The notes under the pieces are model-generated. The model saw only the letters and a program-made list of their open reading frames with translations. It had not been told where the DNA came from and ran no database searches. DNA of 64,000 bases from Rehmannia glutinosa (taxonomy: Eukaryota; Streptophyta; Magnoliopsida; Lamiales; Orobanchaceae), in contig CM071930.1 in assembly GCA_016081115.2 (NCBI GenBank), positions 42,321,335 to 42,385,334 of the forward strand, given 5' to 3'. This document shows, piece by piece, positions 33,437-43,601 of the stretch (the first letter of the stretch is position 1; each line of letters opens with the position of its first letter). The position numbers were made by a program, and so were the translations under genes.

Positions 33437-34400
33437 CGTCTTGCAATCGTGTTGACTTGAGCAGCTCTCTCATCATCATTCACCGCAGATTTTCCAAATT
33501 GTCTTTGAGATTCAGCTATCTCATCTTCATCTTGGTTGATTACTCTTGCTTCAGCTTCAACATAAGGACTCTTCTACATAGTTGGCTAATTCAGCTTATC
33601 AGCTAACTCTTCAATGTCTTCTCCATTCACATTAGGTTCATCAAAAACTAGATGAATAGACTCTTCTGTGACCATAGTCCTCTTGTTCAATACTCTATAG
33701 GCTTTGCTCTAAGCTGAGAATCCCAAAAAGATACCTTCATCAGCTTTAGCATCAAAAGCCTTTAGATTATCCTTGCCACTGTTATGAATGAAGCATTTAC
33801 ATCCAAATATTTTGAAGTATCCAATATTTGGCTTTCTCCCTGTCCAGATTTCATAGGGAGTCTTTGTCAGCTGTCTATTAATCATGCATCAATTTTGAGT
33901 ATAGCATGCAGTGTTGATGGCTTCAGCCCAAAATCTCTTAGGCAGCCCAACTTCAGCTAACATGGTCCTTGCAGCTTCCTTGAGAGTTATGTTCCTTCTT
34001 TCAGCTACTCCATTCTGCTGTGGAGTTCTTGTTGCAGATAACTCATGAGCAATACCATTTTCAACACAGTACTGAGTTATTATCCCATTGACAAACTCAG
34101 TCACTCTATCAGACCTTATCTTTATAATGGTTTGGCTCTTTTCATTTTGAACTCTTTTCATCAGCTGAGGTAGTTTCTGCCGGGTTTCTTTCTCTTTGCA
34201 CATGAAGATTGTCCAATGTGTATCTTGAATAATCATCCACCACCACTAAATTGTATTTCTTTCCACTTATGCTGGCTGGTTCAACAGGACCAAATAAATC
34301 TATATGCAACAGATGTAATATCCTTGTTGAAGAAGGACTAGGCTTCTCTTTGAATGAAGATTGATCTGCTTTCCCATCTGGCATGCATCACAAACACTTT
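33437..34400 (-). pseudogene. A integrase
   Basis: Core motifs are visible. 'LLHIDLFGPVE' holds the first catalytic Asp, 'IKIRSDRVTEF' the second, and 'PQQNGVAERRN' the catalytic Glu. 'VGLPKRFWAEAINTACY' follows. One frameshift near 34230 separates 'YNLVVVDDYSRYT' from 'WTIFMCKEKE'. A stop after 'CYTQN' (33889) precedes the C-terminal 'KAFDAKADEG' region, which contains another TAG at a former CAG (GFSA*SKAYR). Confidence 0.88.
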
Positions 34401-34900
34401 CCTTCTTGTACACTGAGTATGGCAATCCTTCCACAAGATGACTCCTTGCAAGCTTGTTGATTGTCTTGAAGTTCAGATGACTCGGCTTTTTGTGCCACAC
34501 CCAACTTGATTTGGTCATGCTCTTTGCTACCGACAAGTGCTTGGTGTGGCAAAGAGACCGATCTACCACATACATATTCTTCTGTCTGGATCCTTGCAAC
34601 ACTATTTCATTTGATTCGGTATCTTTAATTTGCCATACTCCCATATTGAATCCAACATTATAGCCTTTGTCACAGAGTTGGCTGATGCTTAACAGGTTGA
34701 AGTTGAGGCCTTGAACATATGCAACATCTGTGATTTCTAATCCATTTTTCTTGATGGATCCAGTGCCTCTTGTTTCCCCTGGAGCTTCATTTCCTCCAAA
34801 TATAACTTTTGCGCCTCTAATCTCCTTGAATTTTGATAGATTTTTCTTGTTTCCTGTCATGTATCTGGAACAACCACTATCCATGTACCAGGTTCATTGG
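34401..34900 (-). pseudogene. A protease and pre-integrase zinc region
   Basis: The aspartic protease active site 'WIVVPDT/MDSGCSRYMTG' begins at about 34890 with a small frameshift. It is followed by 'AKVIFGGNEAPGETRGTGS'. The pre-integrase HHCC region is complete: 'WHKKPSHLNF' and 'CDACQMGKQ'. The stretch from 34884 to 34300 is one open frame of 194 codons. Confidence 0.88.
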
Positions 34901-37245
34901 CACTCAGCTGTTCCTTGAACCTGCAATCAAGGAAATTAGTTTTTAGGTACACATGCTTGTCTGGGTCCTGAGGGGTTAGTGCTATAAGATGATCCAACCA
35001 ACCTATAGCCAAATGACTTGACTCTAAGTGGTTCCCATCTATCTGTGCCATAATCATAACTCACTTTGGCAAATTGCTTGGGCGCTTTAGGTACATACAA
35101 CTGTCTGTTTTGTTTGTATGCCTGTGTGTGTGTTTTAGAAATTGCCTTCTTTGGATAGTTGTGATACCTTTGAGTGTAGTGCCTGGGTGCATATGTGTGC
35201 TGATAATAGCTCTTTTGCCTTTGGAATGACCTTTGCTGAGATCTAGGTCTTTGCCATTTAGGCTTGTATTCCATAGGTCTTTGCTGATATTTTTTATTAT
35301 TCCAATCAGCTTGGCTTGGATAATTTCTACCATTCCCATCATATGTGTTTCTTTGATAAAACCTCTGGGGTTTTTGGTAGCTTTGTTTATTCTTCACAGA
35401 GTAATTCCTATTTGGAGTTTGCTAAGGAACTCTGTTTTTTCTTCTCAAACTGTCCTCTCAAAGATACTCAATCGGTCGTTTTCCTTTTCCTTTATATCCA
35501 AGGCCGCTTGTTTGTGATTGTGCTTTGGAGTGAATGTGGGTGAAACATTTGGTGTTTTGGATTTTTGAGATGCTTCATTACTTGAAGATCCTTTTTCCAA
35601 AATCACTCTGGGAGTTTGACTGTGCACAAAAGAATTGAATCCTATGCTTGTCTTATCTCCACACTCTTTTTGACTCATGATAAAGTCATCCAATGATTTA
35701 GATGCCTTTGTAAATGAGGCAATCACATTTTTAAGATCATTTTCTCTCTTTTCAATAGCAGCTATCTCTGCTATTAGTTTAGCATTTTCGGCCTTCAGCT
35801 CTTTGTTCTCACCAGCTATGTGAGTTTTGGCTTTTGAGCTGGCTGTTTTCTTCATTTAGTAGTATGTGTGAGGATTTAATGTGCTCAATGTCTTTCATCA
35901 TTTTGCCTAATGAATCATAAAGATCAGTGGGAGATGAAGTGTGTGTATTACAATCACTATCACTAGAATCTGAATGAGATGAGTTAGAGTGTACCTCATC
36001 TTCTTGATCTGGTTGATCTAGTTCTTTGGCCATTGACAAATCAAGGCTTCTTCTTCAGAATCACTTGAGTAGTCAGCTTCACTACTCTCTGAATCAGCTG
36101 CTTCCATCGACTTGGCTGTCTCAGCTGTCTTAGCAGCTAGCATAGCCTTTTTCTTTTCCTTTCTTCTTTCTTTGAAGACTCTTCTTTCTTCTTCATTTCT
36201 GTATTTATTGACTACTGGATATGGACAGTCAATAGCAAAGTGTCCTGGTTGTCTGCAGTTTCAACACAGGTTCTCAGCTCTTTGGTCATTTCTTTCAGTC
36301 CTTGAATTATCAGCTCTCTGATATTCAACCTTTTGATGTTCAGCTCTCTTGGGTGGCCTATCTTCCCTTGACTTGGAGGGAGTTGAATGTCTCCTGGAGG
36401 TTTCACCCTTGTTTTTCTTGTAGTTCTTATTAAAGAACTTGTTGAATCTTTTAACCATCAAGGCTATTTCCTTCGGGTCTATAACTTCCTTGACTTCAGC
36501 TTTCTTTCCATCCTTGACTATAAGTGCAGCTGTTTTGGGTACAATTGTCTCCTCTTGATCTTTTCTTCTCAGCTCAAATTCATAAGCTTTGAGGTTTGAG
36601 AATAGCTCATGATTGGATGTTTTTGATAAGTCCATCGAATGTCTTAGAGCCATGACCTTCATTTCCCATTCAGCTGGGAGACTTCTCAGAATCTTCAAAC
36701 ACATTTCCTTTTGTGTATATTCTTTCCCAAGTGCTGATAACTCGTTTGTTATTTCAGTGAATCTAGCATCCAGTTGATCTAATGTTTCACCTGTAAGCAT
36801 TTTAAAATTTTCAAATTTCTGTACAGCAACAAACAATTTGTTTTCTTTAATTTCCTTAGATCCTTCACAAATTAAAGTTAATTTATCCCAGATTTGTTTT
36901 GCAGTTTTGCAAGATTTGACTTTCTTGAACATTCCTTTGTCTAAGGTTTTGTAGAGTATGTCCTTGGCTACATTGTCCAAGTTGTATATTTTTCTGTCCT
37001 CGTTTGTCCACTCAGTCCTCGGTTTCTCAACCATGGCTGGTCTTGCCTTAGCTACATCTTCTTCTCCTTCACCAGTAGTCGCTCTCCGTCTGGCCGTGTT
37101 CGATTTCGATGATTTGCAGTGGCCCATCCTCTATCACTATCCACATTTCATCATGTAAAGCAAATAGATGAGCCTGCATACGAATTTTACAGTCATCAAA
37201 TTCCTCAATAGTGAACATGGGAATGCGTGTCAGATTTTCTTCCAT
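34901..37245 (-). pseudogene. A gag: capsid, zinc knuckle and coiled coil
   Basis: The ATG at 37245 starts 'MEENLTRIPMFTIEEFDD'. A frameshift near 37125 leads into the long open stretch 37127-36261 ('VEKPRTEWTNEDRKIYNLDN' through 'KRFNKFFNKNYKKNKGE'). The CCHC knuckle C-x-N-C-R-Q-P-G-H-F-A-I-D-C lies at about 36215-36260, with TGA in place of Trp after the first Cys. Next come an Asp/Ser-rich block, a coiled coil ('AENAKLIAEIAAIEKREND', 35445-35855) and a Tyr/Arg/Gln-rich basic tail (34936-35397). The large size and coiled coil are typical of Sirevirus gag. Confidence 0.87.
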
Positions 37246-37359
37246 GATAATAACTTTTCTGAGTAAAAATTAACTTTTGAAAGAGCAAGTGTTAAAAGTT
37301 TCTTTGAAAGATTGGAGATCTAGTTCAGTAACCAGTGCGGAAGGCTTAATGAACCAACC

Positions 37360-37371
37360 ACTCTTATACCA
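37360..37371 (-). other. Primer-binding site of A
   Basis: On the minus strand, 'tggtataagagt' follows the 5' LTR after two bases. It is a slightly changed complement of initiator tRNA-Met. Confidence 0.75.
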
Positions 37372-37373
37372 CT

Positions 37374-38733
37374 TGTAGGTCCCAAGGGATGTGAGTAAGG
37401 TTTAGAATGGGGGGTTGAATAAACCTTACCACTTTTTGATTTTAGTCCCCTTTTTTTTAAAAAGGTATTACATAGAGCTATGTCCTTGAGGGACAATCTA
37501 AGTTAGTTAATCAGCAGAGTTAGCCACTCAACAGACTCGATAGAGCTATTGATAGAATAACTCAGCTGTTTAGTCTAAACTTTAAGTTGGATGTGATGAG
37601 TTTTTCAGCGGAAGACTTAACACCCTTGAATTTGATTTAGCTTTGTTATAACACTTGATTTTAGCACTTAGTTATTTATCAGTTGAATAGCAAATTATCA
37701 GCAGATATGAAATGAGTATGCAGAAATATAAATATGTTGAAATGTAAATGCCACAAGTAATTTTTATAGAGGTTCGAATATGGGGTAATTCTTCTAACCC
37801 TCTCTTCTCCAACTCCTGGAGGAATCCACTAAGTAATGATCGATTAACAAAGTGGTTATCAGTCTAGAGACAAGTCTTGATCACGTAGCCGACTTGCTCC
37901 TTGGACTCGATCTGAGATGCCTTGGTCACACAATCCGCTCATCTTCTTCCGACTCATCTTCTTCTCAAGCTCTTGGATTTGATCACGAAGCCCTCCAATA
38001 ACTTGAGATTGGTTCGACCTTTCCTACAATCCTCCTTGGAAATTAGACTCATTTTCTCATTTTCTCATAGCTTTGTGTTGAATCGATTTCTTTCGAAATT
38101 GTGGCTTGAGGATTTTGCTTGAATATCTTGAGAATATTTTGCAGGTTACAGATTTAATAATGCTTGTTCGTTCGTGGTTCAGGTAATCAAGGTAACCTTT
38201 TCTCAATGAAATTCTTTAGCCTTTTATAGTGAACTTTTAAAAATCTGCCCGTTGAAGAGATGGGTTGATTTTCAAAAGTCACTTGTGTTCGTTGGCTTGT
38301 CTTTTCTTGGTCTTCAGTCTTGAGATGTAGACCTTTCCTCGTATTAAATGAATGTCCAGCTTTTCAGGTTCTGACACGGTGCAATGCTTCCCATTGGTTT
38401 ATTCCTTTTGGACGCTTCTGGAACTGAGCACTTTAAGACATGGCATCATGGAAGTATTACTTATTTAAGTAATGTTCTTGTGCAACGGATTCTTTTCAGT
38501 TAACTCCTCTTTGCAGCTGCCTTTTCCCCAGGTGACTTGAGTCTGCTTCAATCATTGAAAGACTCATCTGTCACTTCAACTTGTGACGTGGCTTCTTTGA
38601 GTTGACTTAACTGACTCTTCACATAGTTGTCCCTCAGTTGTTACATCTTCAGTCGAGTCCTTGGTCCTCTTTCTTGGCCATACTCAGTTGTTCCACAGCG
38701 GAGTCTTCAATTCACTCCTTCAGTTAACTTTAG
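37374..38733 (-). repeat. 5' LTR of A, truncated at its outer end
   Basis: It starts on the plus strand with 'tgtaggtcccaaggg' and parallels the left LTR through 'cacagcggagtcttca(a/c)ttca'. It then stops at 'ccttcagttaactttag', about 110-150 bp short. It fuses directly to a C-type LTR ('tttattttggtaaaatggg'). No TSD can be found at this end. Confidence 0.85.
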
Positions 38734-38749
38734 TTTATTTTGGTAAAAT

Positions 38750-38845
38750 GGGTGTTGACCCATTTTTTACAAAATATTTAAGTGGTTTCCATTAGTGTTG
38801 ACCGATTTTTTACCAAATATTTAAGTGGTTTCGATTTTTTACCCA
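38750..38845 (+). repeat. 46-bp tandem duplication
   Basis: 'gttgaccca/gttttttac...atatttaagtggtttc' occurs twice in a row, with a few differences, inside the C2 LTR. The other C-family LTRs have one copy. Confidence 0.7.
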
Positions 38846-39059
38846 AGTTTGTAAAGGGATGAAGACCTACATGCTTATGGGTTTGGTTCAAAGCACACAT
38901 GGGCGCGCGCGCGCCGCTGGTGCCCACTGGCCGGCTCGGCTCGGCCTAGGTTCGGTTTGTGAGTCGAGAGCCGCGGGCTTGGGCTCCAGGCCCTTATTCT
39001 TTTTGGACCAAAAACCTTTAAAATTAATTAATTAATTAAAAAATTTCCAACTAAAGTGT

Positions 39060-39195
39060 TCGCAAACAAGCACGGGCACACGCATAGGCCGTGTGCTAGG
39101 TCGTGCGTCAAGTCGAAACTTTGCACTTCATTCGCAACCAAGTGCAGGCACATGCACGGGCCGTGCGCTAGGTCGTGCGTCGATGCGAACCTTAG
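39060..39195 (+). repeat. Tandem repeat of about 70 bp in the C2 LTR
   Basis: Two units share 'aggccgtgtgctaggtcgtg' or 'gggccgtgcgctaggtcgtg' preceded by 'gcac...gcacac/atgcac' words. They lie in the promoter-proximal part of the LTR, upstream of the TATA-like box. Confidence 0.6.
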
Positions 39196-39665
39196 ACAGA
39201 TGCACCTGTTCAAGCAACCAGTGCATCTCTTGGCTATAAACATGTCTTTTCGAGCCAAAAGACATGATCTTTCCATATGGGCACCTTGTTGCCTATATAA
39301 TCAGATCTCTGCAGATGAAAAATGACAAGAAATTACAAGCTTAAAATCGAGTCATTTGCATCTGCATATTAATTTCCTTCCTGTTCAAAGTTTGAAAGCC
39401 TTAAACACTTTATGTTCGCTGGTAGTTCGGTTTTTGCAAATGCTACTAAATCGAACTCGTTCAAGTTGTCGTATCTTAGGGACGAACGCTGGAACTATAA
39501 GCACTTAATATACGGGGCATTTTTGTCTTGCGGAGACTGTATCTAATACAGGCCTCGACTAAGCCAAATATATCCAAACACTTAGCCATTTTATGAAACA
39601 ATAAACCTTTCCAATTTCTTACCCAACAATCGCAAGACGAAAATTATGTTTTCTGTTTCAAGACG

Positions 39666-40290
39666 ATGGCTTCAGTTTTGTTCACTCCGAAGGCTGCTGC
39701 TCGTGCTCACGGTGAGAAACCGGTGAAGTTCTCATGTGTTGACTTCAAACATTGGCAACAAAAGATGTTGTTCTACCTGACAACGTTTGGTGTGTCCCGT
39801 TTCTTAAAGGAGGACCTTCCTACCATTGGAGATGAAGAATCCGACAACAACGGAGAATTGCTGTGGATGCTTGGCATAACAGCCATTTTCTGTCGAAATT
39901 ATATTTTGAACGGGCTAGAAGACACCCTCTACAATGTCTATAGTTTCTTCAAAACGTCCAAAGGGTTGTGGGACTCTTTGTAGAAAACTATAAAATAGAA
40001 GATGCCGACACAAAGAAATTTGTTGTCGATAAATTTCTGGAGTATAAAATGGTTGACACCAAGACGGTGATCAGCCAAGTGCAAGAAATTCAAATCATAC
40101 TTCAAGACTTAAAGTCTGAAGGGATGATTTTGAGTGAGTCATTCCAAGTGGCTGCGATTATTGAAAAATTGCCGCCATCATGGAAAGATTTTAAGAAATA
40201 CCTCAAGCGCAAGCGGAAGGAAATGGGGCTTGAGGATTTGATAGTTCGACTTCGGATTGAGGAGGACAATCGTGATTCAATTGGAAATCG
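39666..40290 (+). pseudogene. C2 gag
   Basis: The start is MASVLFTPKAAARAHGEKP. It is open to 'GLWDSL' and then TAG at 39981. After a short indel the frame continues as 'NYKIEDADTKKFVVDKFL', 'EIQIILQDLKSEGM', 'LPPSWKDFKKYLKRKRKEM' and 'LIVRLRIEEDNRDS'. This is a TNT1-like copia gag (UBN2-type). Homology stops near 40290; the zinc knuckle and all of pol up to RNase H are missing. It shares the TAG with C1. Confidence 0.87.
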
Positions 40291-40800
40291 ACAATTGTGG
40301 GGGTGTGACCACACTTTATGGAACACCAGTGGAGTTTCTGTTGCATTTTTTAAATGCAACAGAAGGTGTTGCCAAAGGTGTTGTGGGACCAAAACCACAA
40401 CTGCATAAGGTGTTGCCCAAAGTGTTGTAACACTAGAGGTAGACACACTAAAAGATTAAATCCGAAGTTTTACTAAATATGTGATAACATCAAAGATTAC
40501 ACACCTTTGAAAACTGTTACAACGATATTCTAACTAGATTATTGGGACAATGTTCTGACATAACAAAAGGAAAGTGGACGAGAGCCATAGAAGTTCTGGA
40601 TAATCTTGTGTTGAACAAGGATATCATAAATTGTAAGGGAGCTTTACTTTTTAGCAAACGACATAAAGGATAATACCTTGAAGTGTGGGGGGTACTTTGC
40701 TAAAGTAGAAGCATCCAAGAAAATAAATTCAGCATTCTTGATATAAATGGTGGTACGATCTTTAAATCACGGAATGTTGTATTTATAAAATGTGTATTTT
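40291..40800 (+). other. Filler between C2 gag and the RNase H tail
   Basis: No recognisable protein is present. A perfect hairpin 'ctgttgcattt ttt aaatgcaacag' lies near 40337-40361. The words 'ggtgttgcc(c)aaag' repeat at 40369-40430. It may be a small DNA-transposon fragment occupying the pol deletion, but no ends are defined. Confidence 0.35.
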
Positions 40801-41060
40801 CTTGCAAAGAAAAGAGGTAAGTCTAGACATTTTTGTCAAAGACACTATACCAATAAACAATTGATTTCGAATGGGGTTATTCCAGTTGATTACGTGAAGT
40901 CAAAGGAAAACCATGCGGATCTGCTTACAAAAGGCATAAATTGAGATCAATTGTATAAATTGTTAAGGGGAATGGGTTTAAAAATCCACAAACTAAAGAA
41001 TGTTCATAGCGGTAACCCAACCTTGTGAATTGAAGATCCCAAGACCTTGGTTCAATGGGA
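40801..41060 (+). pseudogene. C2 RNase H end and 3' tail
   Basis: 'GKSRHFCQRHYTNKQL' and 'ISNGVIPVDYVKSKENHADL' followed by 'LTKGI' are the last residues of a TNT1-type copia RNase H, ending at the TGA at 40942-40944. Typical post-pol sequence follows ('MGLKIHKLKNVHS', 'EDPKTLVQWDN'). Confidence 0.8.
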
Positions 41061-41542
41061 TAACTGAATTATGAATGTTCAGCTGAACACTTGGAAAATG
41101 TGTTAGCTCATTCCCCAAACTTCCAAGTGAATGAAAACCTGTTGAATGTGGTGAGGTTAAGTTTAAGACTTTTAATGATTCCTATACCGAAAGGTGGAGC
41201 ATGACAGGATATTCTTCAATAGGAGATCACCTATATAATTGAGAAGTAATGGCCGCATCAAAGAAACACTTATGAATCTAAGATATGGTCTAGGGCCTAA
41301 ATGGACACAACGTGAGAACAACAAGTGTTAAAACTGTTATTGGGTAAGTATTGTTTTCTTGATTTACATAAACGGCTTGAGTAGTTCAAGACACCGCGTC
41401 ACTAATCAGCTAGTAAATCCGATAGTATTTTTCTGAAGAAGGTTCAAAGCTACAAGTTACCTATCCAGATGCAATAACAGTTCGCCGAGACTTTCAAGCG
41501 AATATGCATACACGCATGCATTAATTTCATTCATGTGGGGGA
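41061..41542 (+). other. C2 3' untranslated region and PPT
   Basis: Non-coding sequence leads to the purine tract 'atgtgggggA' (41532-41542), directly before the 3' LTR. Confidence 0.7.
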
Positions 41543-42170
41543 TGTTTGAATTTGTTTTGGTAAAATGGGTGTTGACCCATTTTTTACCAAATATTTAAGT
41601 GGTTTCCATTAGTAAAAAATAGAATTAAATTATTTGTAAAAATTTTACTAAGAGAGTAAATGAGGATAGCATTTGGAATTTCTCAAAACTAATTCCGGGT
41701 GAATGAGAAATTAATGCTAGAAGTTAGTCACTTAAAACTAGAAAATGGTATAGAAAATGAAAAATGTGGGGAAGGAGAAATGTTCTATCCCACATAGGAG
41801 AACAAGGCAAAGTTTGCTCACTTTATAAATCCCAAGTTGGACTTATGGGTTTGGGCCATTGGGGGCACCCAAGTTTTTAAAGGGATGAAAACCTACATGC
41901 TTGTGGGTTTGGTTCAAAGCACACATGGGCGCGCGCGCACCGCCGGTTCCCACTGGTCGGCTCGGCTCGGCCCAGCTCGGCCTGGGTCTGGGTCGTGGGT
42001 CGAGGGCCGTGGGCTTGGGCTTCAAGTCCCTTATTCTTTTTGGACAAAAAACCTTTAAAATTAATTAATTAATTAAAAAACTTCCAACTGAAGTGTTCGC
42101 AAACAAGCACGGGCACACGCATAGGCCGTGCGCCAGGTCGTGCGTCAAGTCGAAACTTTGCACTTCGTTC
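41543..42170 (+). repeat. 3' LTR of C2, truncated
   Basis: It starts TGTTTGAATTTGTTTTGG after the PPT and matches C1 (991) and the C2 5' LTR through 'gcacgggcacacgcatagg'. It stops at 'ttgcacttcgttc', where the inverted duplication begins. The last part of the LTR is missing. Confidence 0.85.
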
Positions 42171-42356
42171 ACCAAATGTATAATAAATCACATAATACAA
42201 AATCGTATTCTAATCAATTCTCGATCGAAATTACAAGAAAACTAGCAATGGCCTTGGAGGTAATTTGTTCGATTCAATTTCAAGCTCCGTCTTTTTCGTG
42301 TTAATTATGATTAGAATACGATTTTGTATTATGTGATTTATTATACATTTGGTGAA
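42168..42356. repeat. Perfect 49-bp inverted duplication (hairpin)
   Basis: Arms 42168-42216 and 42308-42356 are exact reverse complements ('ttcaccaaatgtataataaa' against 'tttattatacatttggtgaa' at the outer ends). The 91-bp loop plus right arm copies the end of the E LTR at 43455-43583, including 'gaactagcaatgg' and 'cgtgttaattatgattagaa'. The left arm is the same LTR terminus in reverse. Confidence 0.85.
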
Positions 42357-42360
42357 ACAA

Positions 42361-42433
42361 TCATGTGTTGACTTCAAACATTGGCAACAAAAGATGTTGT
42401 TTTACCTGACAACATTTGGTGTGTCCCGTTTCA
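42361..42433 (+). pseudogene. Fragment of C-family gag
   Basis: 'SCVDFKHWQQKMLFYLTTFG' followed by 'VSRF' is identical to an internal piece of C2 gag. It is 73 bp only, joined to the inverted duplication on the left and foreign sequence on the right. Confidence 0.8.
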
Positions 42434-43330
42434 TGATATTCATTAAGAAATGCATCACACCAGTTGGCACTATGTTTCTGATTCTTATAGTCCCCTTAAT
42501 GGTTAAGATTGAGTCTTGATTTCTATCCATCACATGTATGTTCTCAGAGCAAACAACTCAAATTCTTTTTTGCTCATGCTTCTTTTAATCCAAAAACATA
42601 GATCAACAGTCTTAGTGTGTGCTTCTCATTTCATAAATTGATAAATTTTATGATGTTGAGCAAGTTTATGATGCAGGTGCAATCATAACAATAACAAAGA
42701 ATGCACATAAAGCAATTTTAAATACGCGAAGAACGTAAAGAAGCTTCAAAAATATAAGTCTAAAAATTTATAATAATATCCAACCACATAAAAATAATAA
42801 TAAAACGACTATTTATAACTCTAAACTCCTAACTTAACTAAGACACAATAAAAGATAAACTAAAATAACAAATTCTTAAATACACAAAGCACTATCTAAA
42901 ATATAACATATTCTAAAATCCTAAAAGTTAATAAACTTGATATCATAGCTCTATCATTCTCACCTTCGTTGAAACGATTCGCCCTCGAATCGAAATTAAT
43001 CGCATCCACGAAACCCTAAAATCATTATCGTCGAATCATGGCAGGGCGCGAGGAGAATATATAGGTTTTTCATCGACATCAAGATCAAGGTTCCATTAAA
43101 TTGGTTATTAGTTCCGAAATCTATATTTTTCTTATCTTCTGACCCCTTATTTACTTGTAATAACTTTCCATACAGTTTAACCATACTTTGTACGTCAATT
43201 GCATAGCTAATATGTAAGATTATATATTGATATTTTTTTCCAATGTGGTCAATATTATTTCCATATTTGATTGGCACAAATCTTGACAAATTATACCAAT
43301 AATTATGGAAGATTCTTTCCAATTTGATAC
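42434..43330. other. Mixed AT-rich sequence with a possible Ty3 pol end
   Basis: There is no intact gene. On the minus strand at 42957-43013 the reading 'VDAINFDSRANRFNEGEND' matches the conserved C-terminal ending of many plant Ty3/gypsy polyproteins. This suggests a truncated Ty3 remnant. Nothing else in the stretch is recognised. Confidence 0.35.
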
Positions 43331-43595
43331 GATCTCTTGATAGACGAGATCATCTATGAATTGGTATTCGAGGTCCCTAAACCTATTCATATTCAGAAAA
43401 TGAATTCCATTATCGTACGAGAGCAAAGGCTTAGAAGAATTCTCCAATCACGAAGAAATCAATTCTCGATCAGCGTCGAAGAACTAGCAATGGCTGGAGC
43501 TAATTCGATTCAATTTCGCTTCCGTCTTTTCGTGTTAATTATGATTAGAATACGATTTTGTATTATGTGATTTATTATACATTTGGTATTAGAGC
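43331..43595 (+). repeat. E element: LTR end and primer-binding site
   Basis: The sequence ends 'gtgatttattatacA' (43581), followed by two bases and 'TGGTATTAGAGC' (43584-43595). That is one base from the usual copia PBS (TGGTATCAGAGC). The upstream limit of the LTR is not defined. The same terminus is copied in the hairpin at 42168-42356. Confidence 0.6.
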
Positions 43596-43601
43596 TATTA
43601 G

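Larger units (their letters stand above)
3462..38733 (-). mobile_element. Element A: Sirevirus-like Ty1/copia retrotransposon
   Basis: Read on the minus strand, A runs 5' LTR (37374-38733), tRNA-Met-type PBS, gag-pol (37245 to 31727), ORF2 (31205 to 13116, interrupted by B) and 3' LTR (12850 to 3462, interrupted by H). Removing H, B and the duplicated target bases leaves about 13.5 kb, close to the 14.0 kb of B. It entered C1 gag at 'ccatcatggaaag'; C2 shows the uninterrupted target continuing 'attttaag'. The matching second TSD is missing because the right LTR is truncated and fused to a C-type LTR. The integrase-RT-RNase H order is diagnostic of copia. The large coiled-coil gag, the extra ORF after pol and the repeated PPT are Sirevirus traits. 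Confidence 0.88.
38734..39620 (+). repeat. 5' LTR and leader of copia element C2
   Basis: It begins inside the C-family LTR start ('ttattttggtaaaatgggtg') and lacks about 0.3 kb of the middle present in the 3' copy (41543). It continues through 'actggccggctcggctcgg', the AT block 'aattaattaattaa' and a TATA-like 'gcctatataatcag' near 39292. The LTR end and PBS are not clear. The leader 'atcgcaagacgaaaattatg' precedes gag. Confidence 0.7.

Noticed and set aside
42996..43322. Minus-strand 108-codon frame
   Set aside because: It was considered as integrase, but no catalytic or zinc motif could be placed. It is in a different frame from the Ty3 ending at 42957-43013.
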